A stretch of DNA of 64,000 nucleotides, from positions 310,001-374,000 of the forward strand of contig KN834752.1 of assembly GCA_000827265.1 (NCBI GenBank). The letters are read 5' to 3'. The notes below the pieces were generated by a model, which saw only the letters and a program-made list of their open reading frames with translations, had not been told where the DNA came from and did not search any database. The DNA is from Collybiopsis luxurians FD-317 M1. Taxonomy: Eukaryota > Basidiomycota > Agaricomycetes > Agaricales > Omphalotaceae. Shown here piece by piece: positions 1 through 13,085 of the stretch. Position 1 is the stretch's first letter; each line of letters begins with the position of its first letter. The translations under genes and the position numbers were made by a program.

Positions 1-2937
1 TGACTGCCATTGCAATGAACTGGACAGCGCAGATTAGCTATATAGTATGCATGTTCCAGCAAGTAATTCTTCCTCCGACACCTTTGGTCACAAGATTGTA
101 CCGGCCGCTGTCACTTCTCTATTCGCATTTGGAAAACGCCCACTGTTGATTCTCCGAAATTCCGTCTAGCTTCTCTTTACCGGAGGTATATCGGGTATGG
201 GCGGTAGGGAGTCGATTTTCTCGTATGTCGGTTCGGACATCGTATTCCTCCAAGACCGAGGTCGATATCAAGGATCGCTCTCGGATGCTACTGCATTGGG
301 GACTTGGTCGACTTCATTGGTGGAGGACTTTCATTTATTAATCTCATGACGCTGGATATTCTGGATCTCACCTCCGTTCTTGTGGGCTTCCAATGGTTTA
401 TTCTTCCTCAACATAAGCTGCAGGAAAATTTTACTGTTACGAAGCTTAAGCAGGTTCAGATTGACTTCGTCGGGTCTTCTCAGCGTAACTGCTGCTCTAC
501 TGCTTTTGGCTCCAATTTCTTCCAGAAAAGTGTTGATTGCATTGAGTTTCGTCTTGCTTCCTCATGTTGGTAATGGTAGGGAGCGCCGTGGCAGCGGCAA
601 ACTTTATTATCACAACTCTGTGTCAAGAAAAGGCTGTCTTGCCGTTGAGGCCTGAGGCTCGGACCGTTGCGCTGGTGTTCTCAAGCACAGTGTGCAGGGT
701 TGGGTCCGCCTCGACCTTACTTGTCTCTTAAGCGGTTTTGATTTATCTTTGTCCAGATTTTTTTACTTACATGTACGTATGCCATCAGTTCACTGTATCT
801 TCCGGATAACTGTGGACGGTCGAGCGTTGTGAGTGGTGAACTGTTACTCCTACGATCATTTCATCATCACCTGCGTCGGAAATTTGATCTCATAAAGATG
901 TTATACAGATTACAACTGGACCCGCTCACGCAATCAACCATGATGCTTTGGAGATTCAGCACCATCACGTCGTTTTGGGTACGTTATTGGAAACCTTATA
1001 GTAACGGGGATCAGAGTCGGTATGACCGTGCAAAATTCGAAAATTTGGTCAAATAGGCCTTGTCTGGGCGCAAGGGGAACACCAAACAAGGTCAGGGGCT
1101 CATCATCAGTGCTCAGGATTAATACTCGTTCCTTGGGGAGCGAGTGATGTTGCAGGTACATATGCTCTGTATGTGTCTTTGGTCCCTTCATCTGATTCTA
1201 TGCAAAACTCAAACTAAACCTTTGACAGCTTGCGGAATCACTAAAAATTCTCTCACCCGAACGCGCCTGTCCCAAACTCCTGGCATCTCGAATCAAGTCG
1301 CAGATACAGTCGTCACGTCGGGGATTAGTGCAGTGCAGGGTGACGTTGATGCGAAGACTGACGGTAAATAACAGGGTATTTCTGTCTGTTTTCACCGTTA
1401 TCGAAATGGCGATGTTGCTTTCCTGGCTTATATCGGTAGGCGAATCGTTCCAACTACTTACAAACATTCTTTTCCTCTCTCTCTCATTTCATTTAATCTT
1501 TCTCTCACCGCCGCAAAATAACATCCATATATCCGCAATTTTGGGACAATGCCGAATCACAGAATTTTCGATAGACCTGCCAAAAGGGGCTCGTAGCCGG
1601 ATTCGAAGGGGAAGAAGAATGTGGATATAAAGACAGGTGTCGAATCGGAGTGCCCCCGTACATCTTTACTCCATGTCCCTCATCACTCTGACAAGATTGC
1701 GTCAAGAGATACATCTATCGTGCGTGGTGTACGCGGAGTTGATTTGAAGGAAGATTATCAGGGTAGAGCGAGAGGACCAAGGTTGGCGGCAGTGAGAGGG
1801 AGGTAGTACCAAGGGGGGCACATGAGATGCCTGCTAGCGCATCCTAGCAGGCGGTAAGGTTTCAGTTTACCGCTAATTTTCCCGAACGGTCAACGTGAGG
1901 TACATCTTTTGAATGCTTTTAAAACTAAGGTATACACTTACAGATACTGTCGGGTATTGGGCTGTGGAAATGCTGTAAAACTCGGGACCGAATGTATGTG
2001 TCGGTGTGGCGGGAAATTGGATATATAAGGATATTGCTCGAGGGATGATCTCTAGCTACGTGGAAGTTCCCTCATCAATATCATTGACCAGTGTTGTATC
2101 TACAGCTTTATGTGAAAAATACTTACAGTCGGCCGAAGTGATGACAGTGACGCATTTGGTCTTGAATTCTGGAAAGCGTCTAGACAGCAATATCACAGGA
2201 GCAAGGTAAAAAGATGTTTTTTTTTCTCTATCTTTTGGTATTTTTTTTCCGACAATGGCAGGTATGCGGCATGCGGACATGCAGTGATGATTCCAGTTGG
2301 ATGAGAATCAGTTGAACGGTACCTTGGATAAACCGCCTGCCTGCCTGAGAAATTTTTTCGCTGAAAGACTGTGCACGGCGGTGTATATAGATATACCACA
2401 AGAGAACTAGGCAGCCGGACGGACGGGTGGACGTAATTTGATGTCGAGCTCGAAGGCTTTATAAGGCTGTAAAGTGGAAGCGCTTTGTGACGGAGAAGAT
2501 TGGGAACTTGTTTGGAAAATACATTCAAGGGACGAAATTGAATCTGATTTTAAAGTTTGGGCGAATAGAAAGGAAGGGAGAAAGGGTATAAATTTATACA
2601 AGAGTATGGAGGGGAGGGAGAGGGACTGATCTAGATCTGAGATCTGGGAAACATTATGACTGGCATCGATTTGAAGCCAACGAGAGTTCCGAGACGTTAG
2701 ATAGGACCAAATCCCGTCGGCTATTATGGATACTACTTGATTTCCCATTTTCCCCTTGGAAAAGTGGTATGGTATCGAGGCAGGGACCCTGGAGGAGGGT
2801 ATGGCTGAGAAATGCTGTGCAGAGTCACGCAGCTGTGACAGAATGCTGAATCATCTCTGTGACGAAGCTGTTCTTGTTTACTCAGTTCTGTAACCAGCAG
2901 GCTTCAACTTGGTGTTTTTTTTTGTGTGCGGTAGGTG
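1..2937. other. Intergenic region, no gene supported
   Basis: I find no gene that can be supported here. Several reading frames of 60-110 codons exist on both strands, but none shows a recognisable domain, most begin at non-ATG codons, and none joins its neighbours through convincing splice sites. The stretch may hold degraded repeats or the 3' end of a gene lying to the left of the window. Confidence 0.5.
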
Positions 2938-3371
2938 CGAAGAGCCTTTTCCCCCTTTTCCCGAGTCCCGATTCCCCTTTCCTCCGCTTCTCCCGCTCCC
3001 TTCCCCTCATTTTACTCCCTTCCCCCGCTCATCCCTATATCCCCCCCAACCAATTCCTTCCCTTTCTCAGCCCTTCTTTTGTTCTCTATATACTCATACA
3101 TCCCTTTCAGACTTTTCTTTTCGTCTATTTCGCGTCTATAGCAATTGGACTTGGACAGACTTTTACTAGTCTCTTCAACGTGTGTCTACATCCTATTCTT
3201 CATTCAACGACTCCCTCACTTTCTCAACAGATTCTTGGTTTTATTCGGTATGTTCAATTTACTTACCACCCAATATTCAACATTGATAGGTTCAGACCTT
3301 GTTTCTGTATCCTTTCACCGTCCCACGCATTAGCCAATTATTCCATGACCTCGACGCTATAGCCTTTCACG
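2938..3371 (+). promoter_or_regulatory. Pyrimidine-rich promoter and 5' leader of the SNF5 gene
   Basis: Roughly 2940-3250 is strongly C/T-rich on the plus strand, with long runs of ccc and ctt. This ends about 120 bases before the SNF5 start codon at 3372. CT-rich blocks just upstream of the transcription start are common at highly expressed fungal genes. No clear TATA box was found. The long open frames inside the block arise from its base composition. Confidence 0.5.
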
Positions 3372-6300
3372 ATGAATAGCAATATGAACAACATGGGCAT
3401 GGCTGGCATGGCCATGAACAATATGGGCGGGATGGGCCCAATGGGTGGAGGTGGAGGTATGGGTATGAATGGCGGTATGGGTGGGGGTATGGGTGGCATG
3501 AATCCCATGAATATGGGTATAAATCCAATGGGTGGTGGCGGAGGAATGGGAATGGGTTCGTCCAGACCTGGAGGTGGAATTAACCCTTCCCAGCTCATGG
3601 GTCTTGGAGGCGGAAATGGTGGAATGGGCATGGGTGGGGGTGGAATGAACTCGATGAACTCGATGGGTGGCATGGGTGGTCTGAATCCCGCTCAAATACT
3701 GCAACAGCAGCGTGAGCGTGATCACCAGATGAACGCTATGCAGCAGTCGCATGTGCAGCAGCAGCAGCGAGGCGGCGGCGGCGGCTCCAATATGGGAGTC
3801 GGCATGGGCATGGGCGGAGGCGGGTATGGGATGAACAACATGAACGGTATGGGCGGTATGAACAACATGGCCAACATGGGTATGGGAGGCAACTACGGTT
3901 CGATGAACCCTTCCTCAATGTCTTCTTCTCCAACTGCCTCATCGTCAATGGGTATGGGCATGATGGGCGGTGATAGACCCGGCTCGAATATGTCCATGGC
4001 TAATCCTGCTCTTGGTGGCGGTATGGGAGGCATGATGGGCTCTCCGCAACATCCCATGCAGCCGCATTCCCAGCCCAACCTATCGCACAATGCCAACCCG
4101 AATCCTCCCTCCGTCCCTCCTGCACAGCTGTCGCAGATGCTTAATGCTATGGGCATCTCTATGGAACGGTTCCAAAGTATGTCGCCGCAGGAAAAGCAAA
4201 ACTTCGGTCAAAAGCTGATGGCAATGAGGCACAACGCGAATAGCCACCACCAACAAAATCCTCAGCCTTCACCTGGTCCGCCGGGTATGTCTGGCCAGGG
4301 TGCTCCGCCTGTCACTCCCGGAAACTTTTACGACCAATCGCAAGGCCGCGGGTTTGGAGATCAACAACGAGCTCCAATGACTGGAGGCCCCGGATTGGAT
4401 CCTAGACCTGGAAGCTCTGCTGGACTTGGAGGGCTCGGTGGTGATCCTAGTATAGGTATGGGCATGGGCGGCATGATGCCTCCTCCCCCGCGGCCTTCTA
4501 CTGCTATGAGCGGCAGGTCTGTATCCGGAATGGGTCAGTATCCATCTCTGATTTCCAGGCTGCTCTCACTGATATGCTTCTCTTCCAGGTATGCCCAGTA
4601 CGCCCACGAACATGATGAACACCATGGGTGGGATGGGCATGAATAACATGAACGGCATGTCTCCGGGAATGGGAATGAGCAACAACATGAGTGCGATGGG
4701 CAACATGGGTGGTATGCCTAACATGGGTAATAACATGAACAACATGAGCATGTCGTCTGGTATGGGCTTGTCAAGACCTGGCACCTCAATGGGTATGCGC
4801 CCAAACATGAACGGTATGAACATGGTATGTTATATTCTTTTACTTGCTCTCTTCTTATTTCCATTCCGCTTTTTTCCTGTTGATCCGCGAACGTTTATAC
4901 GTGCGCTGACACGAGTTTCTTTTCATTTCATCCCTGCTATCCCGTTCAGAATATGGGTCCGATGGCTATGGGTATGAGTTCCATGAACCAAATGAGCCAT
5001 CCAGGGATGGTAAGTGGTACTAGAAACAACTATAGTAACTATAGTAATACGACTCATTTCCGTTCTCCATTTCTTATTCTCCATGCTGCTCATGATCGTT
5101 TGCAAATGAATACTCACTGGTCGCTCTTTCAGGGTATGAACATGCCTCGCCACCCATCAAATCCTCCAGGTGGCGTTAGTACCCCTGGACCTGGTGGAGT
5201 TCCGGGATCTCCTGGAGGCGGTGGAATGCGTCCTCCAAGTAGGGCCATGAGCGTTTCTTCCACTGGGGTCGGTAGCGGTGGAAATGAACTTGTCAATGGT
5301 TATCCGATGCCTACGAACACCCCGAAACACCCTCCTGGAACTCCTCAGATGGGACACGGTCTACCTCAACCCCAACCACAGGGCGCTATGACTCCACAGC
5401 ACCTCCAACAGCATCCCCAAAATATGCACCAAGGTAGCCCACCTCCGCTTACACCTTCTGTTGCCCCGGGTTCTCCTAACCTTGGTGGAGGGCGCCGCGG
5501 TTCTCCGATGCAGTCTCAAGGTGGTCCTGGAGCCGTGGGTACCCCTGCTAGTGGTCGTGGGACGCCAAATCCGCTAAAGAGAAAAGCTTCTGGGTTAGAG
5601 TCGCCGAAGATGGGCCCGCCTACCGAGATTCCTTCACATGGCAATGCGCCCAGCTCGATTACTCCCATGGATCGCCCGACATCGGCCATGCAAAACGGTA
5701 TCGTTGGTGGCAAGATGCCGAATAATATGAATATTGGGATGGGTTTGGCAAGACCTGGAACAGCTTCCGGTATCTCCTCGTCCACCCCGGGCTCCATCTC
5801 TGCTCCTGGGTTATCGGGTCAACAACTTGAAGGAAGCCATGGTAGCGCACAGATACCTCCTCGTGCCGACTCGCTTCCTCCCTCTGTCAGTTCACCTCAG
5901 AAGGACGGTAGCAGCAGTAACTCAATGGGTTTATCTGCTCCTGGCACCCCGTCAAAACCCCCGCGACCGGGATCCATGCCTCCAACTACCGGAGCAATCA
6001 ACAATGCCATGACGGACTCACCTGGGCCCACTGCCACTTCTCAAGCTGCTGCAGGAATGGTCTCAGGCAACAGTTCGATGGCTAACGGTCCGGTCAAAGT
6101 CGTCCCAAAACTCCCCCCTCTACCCGCAAATGTTAATCTTAACCCGCTGGTAACCGAAGTCAAAGTTGTTCCTGTTGCCGGTTCGGACAAGGCTATTCCT
6201 CAACTGACCCCAGAGGAGATTGAGGACATCAAGCGATGGCAAAAAGTTGATTCTGCGTATGAGGAAACCTTCAAGGCTATGCGGGAGAGAATGGAGAGTG

Positions 6301-9300
6301 AATTGAAGGGAGACGCGAGATTTGACATGTCCCGAGATTTCTTGGCGTTGCTTGACGCTGGAGAATTCGGAAAGATAGGTGGAAAGGCAGGTGTGTTTGG
6401 AAGCACCAACTTGAAGTGGTGGGAAAAGGGCGCTATCACCCAGAATCCTGGTGCTAGGTACAGACCTCAGAGGCGGGAACCCTTTGATATAAGATATCCT
6501 GGAAAGAGCAGAAGAGATCATGGAAGGAGTAAGAAGGGTATCAAGAGAGAAGGGTTCAAGATGTGAGTTCCTTTTCTATTCGCTTTTGTGTCACCTGGTG
6601 TCAAACCATAGTTGTATCGACCCTGATTGACGGACTACCGTTTTCCTACAGACCTCGTCGTTTGAGTCCCGAAGAAGCTAATCGGCCGGAACAGCTTGTG
6701 CCCATTCGCCTTGAATTTGATGTGGACCATTACAAATACCGTGATACCTTTGTTTGGAATTTGAACGGTGTGTTTTCCTCCCTTCCTGCCTACCTCTTGT
6801 TTGTTGGTTCTAATTTAAGCCCTGTAAGACCCCGTGGTGACGCCAGAGATCTTCGCACAAACTGTAGTAGAAGATTATCAACTTGCGCCCTCCTACCATT
6901 CAACGATTGTCAAAAATATACAAGAACAGCTTGGCGATTATAAAGCTCATTCTGCTTTATACGATGGCGAAGGTGGCGAGTATATAGGCGACGATGACGA
7001 CCCTTCATTAACCGACCGAGGTATCCTTGACGAGGGAGACGCCATATGGTGGGAAAATTGGCGGAAGCGGTTGAGGACTGACTACGGTTTTGTCAAGACC
7101 GGAACGGGTGCCGTGAAGGGCAAACGAAAACGAAGATCCAACGTCGTTAAACAGGAGCCAGGGGAGGATGCGGACATTGAGGACGCCACCGAACTTGAAT
7201 CGCTCGTCGATGAAAAATCGATGACTGTGGAAGAGTTTGGAGTCGACGAGAGTAAAATGGCAGAAGACATGAGAATTCTGATAAAGGTGGGTGTGGGCTG
7301 TAACTTTTTTCATGCGGACCCGCTTTTTATATGTTTTCAATACTGCGGCGATGCTTACTCGACCGGTTCATTTTCAGCTTGACATCATTGTTGGATCAAT
7401 GAAGTTGGACGATCAGTTTGAATGGGATATCGACAGCGTCAAAGCGTCACCAGAACAATTTGCTGAAATTTATACACAAGACCTAGGTTTGGGCGGAGAG
7501 TTCCGGTAAGGAGCTTCTAGAACCTCAGAATACAGAGTCCTCACATATTAGCGTGTAGTACTGCCATTGCTCATTCCATCAGGGAGCAGGTTCAAGCATA
7601 TCAAAAATCGCTGTTCCTGGTCGGACGCCCGTCCGATGGGTCAATTCAGGATGAAGATCTGCGTTCTGCTTTCCTTCCTAGTTTGGCTGAGGGTGCGCGC
7701 GCGATGGATCAGGTCCAGTCGTTTACGCCACAGCTCAACTATTTGAGCGACGGCGAACTTGAGAGGAATGAAAAGGAACGGGACAAAGACATGAACCGGA
7801 GACGCAAGAGAAACACGAGAGGACGGAGAGGTGTCAATTTACCTGATCGAGAACCCATCAGGACATACCGTACACCTGCTATCGGCTTCCCCGAGCTTGA
7901 TGCTGCCACCCTCGCTCTCGCTGCCGCTGCAAATGCTCCCGTATCCCGTAGAGCTGCTGCCGCCGCTGCATCTCTTACCATTGCCAACATGGTTGCATCA
8001 GAGAATGGGACCCCGCTCACACCTTTGACACTTCCTACCGCACCTCAACCCACTGTTCCGGTGGTTGTTAAGGAGAAAAAGGTCAAAGGTCTATTCAAAT
8101 CTCCACCTGTTCCTCCGTCAGTCATTCACCCTCGCGCCAAACTTGCTGCTCGCACCCCCACTACCGCGGCTGATGTATCAAGTCTGCCTGCCCCTTTGGA
8201 AAATGATCCTCCTCCCTCCATCAGTACACCTGACAGGTCCCTTAGACCCCTTTCAACGAGAAAAGCGAAGGATCTCGAGCGAGAAGCGAAAGACAAAGAG
8301 TTTGCTGATGGACAACATGCCAATTTCATCAATGGTGTCTGGCACTGCTCCAATTGTGGATGTCCCGAAAGTATCGCAGTAGGCCGTCGCAAAGGGCCCT
8401 TGGGTGATAAATCGCAATGCGGTGACTGTGGTTAGTATTTATCTCTACAGGTTGCCGCGCGCGTATATATTCATGATTCCTCTGTTTCAGGTAAATATTG
8501 GCATAGACATAGACGACCTCGTCCGTGTACTTATAATACCGATCCCGACTACCACACGGACTTGAAGCGCGAGGAGCTGACTAAGACAGGCAAGAAGAAG
8601 GGAGCTGCAGCAGCCTTGCGAGCACAAAGTAGTGCGGTATCCACGCCTGCAGCGGATGATTCTTCTGCACCGCCCACACCCTCTCGCGATCGGAGAAAGG
8701 ACGGTTCCGAAGCGCCCTCAAGACAATCTCCACTCCCTTCCCGTCGCGCGGTCCTGGAAGAGGACCGGGCAATGTCACCGATTTCTTCTGCATCTAGTTC
8801 CTCCGAACCACCTCTTTCTCAACGCGTCAAAATGACGAACGGAACCGCTTCCGCTCCCCCTGTGAGCCCTTCTCCCTCCCGAGATTCCAAGGTGGATGCA
8901 AAAGATTCGAAGGAATCGAAAGAGTCGAGAGAATCCAAGGTACCCGATTCAAAGGACTCTGTGACTGCTACTAAAAATCCACCGCCATCAACTTCTACCC
9001 CTCCACGATCTTCCATGCAAAGTCCCCCAACGTCACCAACAAAACAATGGGTACGTGCATCTTGCCATATTTGGTATCTTACTAATTATCTTTGCAGCCT
9101 CCGTCATGGCTGACGACGGCTATGCAAGCCACCCAAACGAAATATCCTCATGACAAGTTCGATGCTGTATTGCGCAAGGTCGGGGATGGCGGTACAGCTG
9201 AATGGCGCATAAAGTGTCTGGATTGTCCTGGAAAGGTGAGAGTTACGACACTTGATGCTGTTGTTCTATTCTTATCTTGTTGGTAGCTATATAAACCTGG

Positions 9301-9388
9301 ACCAGGCGAGGCGCTATCAAACTTTGAGGTTCATCTGAAGAATAGGCAGCATCGTCAACGTGTAGATGACCGTTTAGCAGGCAAATAA
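3372..9388 (+). CDS. snf5: SNF5/SMARCB1-family SWI/SNF subunit with GATA-like zinc finger
   Basis: Core subunit of an ATP-dependent SWI/SNF (BAF/RSC-type) chromatin remodeller, acting in the nucleus. Eleven exons keep frame: 3372-4533, 4589-4824, 4950-5009, 5133-6562, 6652-6767, 6829-7286, 7378-7505, 7559-8430, 8491-9050, 9098-9235 and 9287-9388. They give about 1,753 residues. The first ~500 residues are Met/Gly/Asn-rich (MGGMG, NNMNGM units), followed by a Pro/Ser/Gly-rich stretch. The SNF5 domain starts near RPEQLVPIRLEFDVDHYKYR and includes the second repeat LDIIVGSMKLDDQFEWDI. A Cys4 finger follows (CSNCGCPES ... QCGDCGKYWHRH), of GATA-like spacing, then a Ser-rich tail. The SNF5 domain matches the family clearly. 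The function of the Met-rich head is not known to me. Confidence 0.93.
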
Positions 9389-10476
9389 TTTCCTTGATAC
9401 CCTGTCTTGCTTAAAAAGCCTGGAACCTCTATTAATTCCTACCATGACACTTTCTTTCGTTTTTCTTTTTCTCGATTGCTTCTCTACATGTTGTTGTCCA
9501 TGAACTTCTACCTCAATTCAGCTATCAGTTCTTTGTATCGTTATACTGTCTCAAAATATGTAATTATGGCTGGCAATAACTGGATTGCAATTCATCGGCG
9601 GGTGAACTCGGGATGAACGCAACGTTGAGCTAAGCGCCGGTACGCGTCGCGTGCTACCGACGGCGAATTGGACTGGTGCGCGAACACAAATTTTTTCCCC
9701 AGCCCAGCTTGCTTCGCAATCCTGCAGCCTTCAACCCATCCCTATCTCACGCACTACTCGCTTTGCATTTACCAGGTTCTTCCCCCAAGTTGAAGTCGCC
9801 CCAAAAAAAGCTCTTTACCATGCCCAGTGAACGCCGAACGGCGCGCAAAACTTGACGCTGGGATTCAGGTGTAAGTGTTTTTCTCCATCCTCGGGATTTG
9901 CTTCGGAATGACCTACAGACTAAGAGCTTAAACTCTATTTTGAATCAAACAGGAAGCTCTTCCCAGTCCATCCGATTCTCGAACACGTCTACCGTGCCGG
10001 CGGTCTTTTGTCTCCTTCCGTTGACAGCTCATCAAGAAAACCTAGGCCAATTTTCATATCGGCCGACTTCGCGGCTGCATTCAAAGTCTCGGAATTCCTT
10101 TTAAATATGGCCTGGGTTTTCTTGATGAGCTGGAATCCGTCTGGTGGGCGTACAAACTCTTATCATTGATTCTCTGTCATTCTAGGAAGGAAGTTCTGGG
10201 CCTTGGAAAGTTCTTGAGAGTGGAGGCTCAGCGGTCATTAGTGCATGGAGTTTCTAAGGTACGCCCATTGTTCGGACGGAGGGTGTCGGCTTACATAGAT
10301 TACAACGTCTATGCATTCATCTGCAGTTCGCGTAAGTAGCCTAATTTCAACAAGTATCGCAACACTTTGTCCGACAGAAATCGGTAGAACGTTAAATGAA
10401 GTGGTACAAAAACGGAGTCACAATTACATCCAAACGGTAGTAACCGAAGATAAGCGAAGGAAGTTCTAGTGTAAAG
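9389..10476. other. Intergenic region with possible short spliced transcript
   Basis: No gene is firmly supported. A motif block at 9591-9653 resembles one at 13014-13070. Around 9820-10160 there are an ATG, a plausible donor (gtgtaagtg near 9870), an acceptor (aaacag near 9952) and a ~70-codon open frame, but no domain and no consistent start, so I do not call a gene. An 18-base inverted repeat lies at 10025-10042 and 10115-10132. Confidence 0.4.
9591..9653. repeat. Dispersed motif block, copy 1 (contains ACGCGT)
   Basis: It shares ttcatcgg, then ggatgaacgcaa, aagcgcc and gtacgcgtcgcgtg, in the same order and orientation, with 13014-13070. Copy 1 has an 11-base insertion after ttcatcgg. The ACGCGT core matches the MluI cell-cycle box bound by MBF-type factors. 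That regulatory reading is inference. Confidence 0.55.
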
Positions 10477-11873
10477 CTAAATATGTGGAATGAACGCAGT
10501 CCAGTCGATACTCTTAAATGCACCTTGAGGTAAATCTCGTAAAACCAAAAATGGCAAAACGATGAGAGTAAAGCGAGCAGCAATGTATCCCACAATACCG
10601 AAAACGATCACCGTATATCCAAAAAATTCTGCCCACCAACCGAATCCACGACTATTCAAGGAAGCAGTAAAAACAACTACAACCAATATCATTGGTGCAC
10701 CAGTGACGATGATACAGGCAATTCTCCATAGTCTTTGCTCAATGGCGTCGGGGAATAAAAATCCCCACGCAGCGCAGTGAATTCCGCCAAACAAAATGGC
10801 TGCCCCGTACGCGATGTATTGATCCTTTTTGTCGGAGGGTTCTAGTTTCGGAATTCTTGCGAAGGAAACCACTTCGTCCGAATTTACTTGGTCCGGAACA
10901 CGTCTGTAAAGTGTGCCATCGTCAAGGAAGATGACGTCGAAGAGAGTAGTGATGGGGAAAAGGAAAATCAAGGCCACAACTTGAAGCTTTGGTAAAATAC
11001 CGCCCTTTGCAGCTACGTCTCGCCGGTAGGATAACTCCCATTGCTGCATATTTTTTCGAGCGCTTTCGACGAAAGAATCGAAAGCCTTGTGGACCCGCTC
11101 CCCGAACGAATGGATCGAGAGCGTCTGTGAAGACACTCTTTGCATGCTGTAGCTGTAGTCTTCCGACTTATGAAAACCTTGGCCATCGATACGGACATAG
11201 CAGTTGACCCCTTGAGGTTTACTCCACCAGAAGAAGTATATTAGGAGATCCATAAGTGCAAAAGCAAATGTCGTAACTTCAAGCAATGTCATAGGCAGGT
11301 GCTGAGCCCATCGAGCCAAAAGTTGGATCACGAACCATGCTGCTTGCCCAGTGGCTATGAGCTTTGCAAAGTAATCACTGTGGCCGTGATCCTCGATTTC
11401 CCGTTCTTCTATTTTACCAATGATCTTCTCCTCCCTCGATGTGAGATGATGGTAGCGTAGAACTCGCTCCAGCTTATCATCTTGGTATTGCGCGAACCCA
11501 CCCATGAGTAAAAAGTGACCATGAGATACGCCCCACCCTAATTCTTTGAATTCTTTAACCGGAAGACAAGTGAGCTACATAACAGCATGTATATTCGGGG
11601 GGTCTCACTTTTGGATAGCTTTCGGGCAGCAAACCATTGCCGCGCTGCCCACAGCACGAGCAGCTCCGGTGCAATCAGGGTCATTATCATCAGACCTAAC
11701 CTTTTTCCCAATATTGTCCAAGAGCCATCTTTGCGCGCAGGTACGTTTGGATGAACCGACACCCAAGTACACGCAAAGAGTAGACTGACGCAGCTCCAAA
11801 CGATTTGAAAGAGACTGCGACATTGATATAGACAAAAGTCGTTGGTGAAGGTGAAGGTATCGCTGGTCTCCAT
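10477..11873 (-). CDS. Multi-spanning membrane protein of a mushroom-expanded family
   Basis: I recognise the general family (uncharacterised agaricomycete membrane proteins with an FACTWVSVHPNVP motif) but know no function. Two exons, 11609-11873 and 10477-11552, joined across a 56-base intron, give 446 residues. About eight hydrophobic segments are visible, beginning with SLFQIVWSCVSLLFACTWV and ending with a long pair near the C-terminus. The C-terminus is FIPHI. The ATG at 11873 is real, but homologues I recall carry an N-terminal signal-like exon. A further 5' exon ending near 11960 (frame ending RHQCTPLNQ, donor gtaagcc) may exist, although its phase did not fit the acceptors I tried. 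The start is therefore the uncertain part. Confidence 0.72.
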
Positions 11874-13085
11874 TGCCTGGTGATATAAGCGTGTATGAGA
11901 ATCGATAACTCGAGAGACGGTATGGGGATAACGGGGACAGCGAAATGGAAAATGGCTTACCTTGATTTAAGGGTGTACACTGGTGTCTTGTGGGCTCGAC
12001 GTAAAGTTCGCTGTCGTGCAAACCAGCGATAGTAGGAGCTTTGCCGGTAGAATATATATCCTGTTCTATCCTATCACAGCGGACTGGTTACTCCATGCCA
12101 GGACCTCAAGGTAGGTATAGACGCCCTGATCGACTTGAATTGAGCTGAGAGAGAAACAAGGTTCGGGGAGATACTGAATAGACTGCACTGTCGAGCAGCA
12201 CACAAACGACTTCAAGGAAGCGCCGTAAAATGCGTTCTCCATTCATTCGTGCATGATGCCTCCTAGAAGGAACCGTGATGATTGATTATAAGTCTACCAT
12301 CTCACTCGTAAATGACTTGGTTTCCTATAAAAGCTGCGGAGATGAAGGGTCAAACTGACATTCCATGCGGAAAACCCTCATTGTAACTTGACATATCCCT
12401 GCCTAGGAAGCCGCACGCAGGAGATAGACACGAAGGATTTGTACTGGGAAGGTGTGTTATAAAGTTGGATCAAGCGCCGACGGTCTTTTCGCGCCTAGAG
12501 ACTAGAGTTACCTGGAAGTCACCCGAAGTAATTTCCTTGATAAAGAGCTCGAAACCCGGTGACAGAAGTAACCCGATCCTGCGTCCGGGATTATCTGTTG
12601 GACTAGCCTGGCTGAATTTGCAATGTCTTGCGCTGTCGATGTAGAGAAAGTCTGCGCCATCCTGTCGTCCACGTTTGATTCTCATTCCGGAATCCTAGCA
12701 CTTCTGCGCGTGAACTTGGAAAGAACCTCCGCGTTTTCCGCTCGAGGGTTTAAAATGCATCAAACGAGCTGTGATTTGGGAGAAAGGAATTGGAGTGATT
12801 CGACAGGTTTGAGAGAAGTGCATAAGTGAGTCTTGCAATGCTGAAAATATCTTAACTGAGCCAGAGGACTGCCTTGACTAGAAGCGAACGAGATTCTGAA
12901 AACATGTGTTAATTAACTTCTACAGCAGTTGCAAAATTAATGAGAGTCGTTGATCAGTGCTCGATCGTTCGGTAGGTCTTCCAGGGTCCATTGTGGATAG
13001 ATCCATTGAAATTTCATTCATCGGTGGATGAACGCAAAGGTGAAGCGAAGCGCCTAGTACGCGTCGCGTGAGACCGGCGCTTAAT
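11874..13085. other. Intergenic region
   Basis: Possible 5' exon or leader of the minus-strand membrane protein gene up to about 12060. Beyond that I see no supported gene. Short open frames at 12470-12685 and 12623-12829 have no recognisable content. The dispersed motif block lies at 13014-13070, directly before the next start codon. Confidence 0.45.
13014..13070. repeat. Dispersed motif block, copy 2 (contains ACGCGT)
   Basis: Second copy of the block at 9591-9653. It ends 15 bases before the ATG at 13086, so its ACGCGTCGCGTG lies in the core promoter or leader of that gene. The block may be a promoter element shared by co-regulated genes, or a small repeat relic. Confidence 0.55.

Noticed and set aside
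2859..3362. 167-codon plus-strand ORF rich in Pro, Phe, Ser and Leu
   Set aside because: It is produced by the C/T-rich promoter block before SNF5, begins at a non-ATG codon and has no domain.
3338..3752. Long minus-strand ORFs opposite SNF5 exon 1
   Set aside because: Mirror of the Met/Gly repeat codons. The Pro- and His-rich repeats are a composition effect.
9820..10160. Possible small spliced gene (exon ending near 9870, exon from 9953)
   Set aside because: The reading frame of the candidate first exon closes after 11 codons from its ATG, and no phase joins it to the second frame convincingly.
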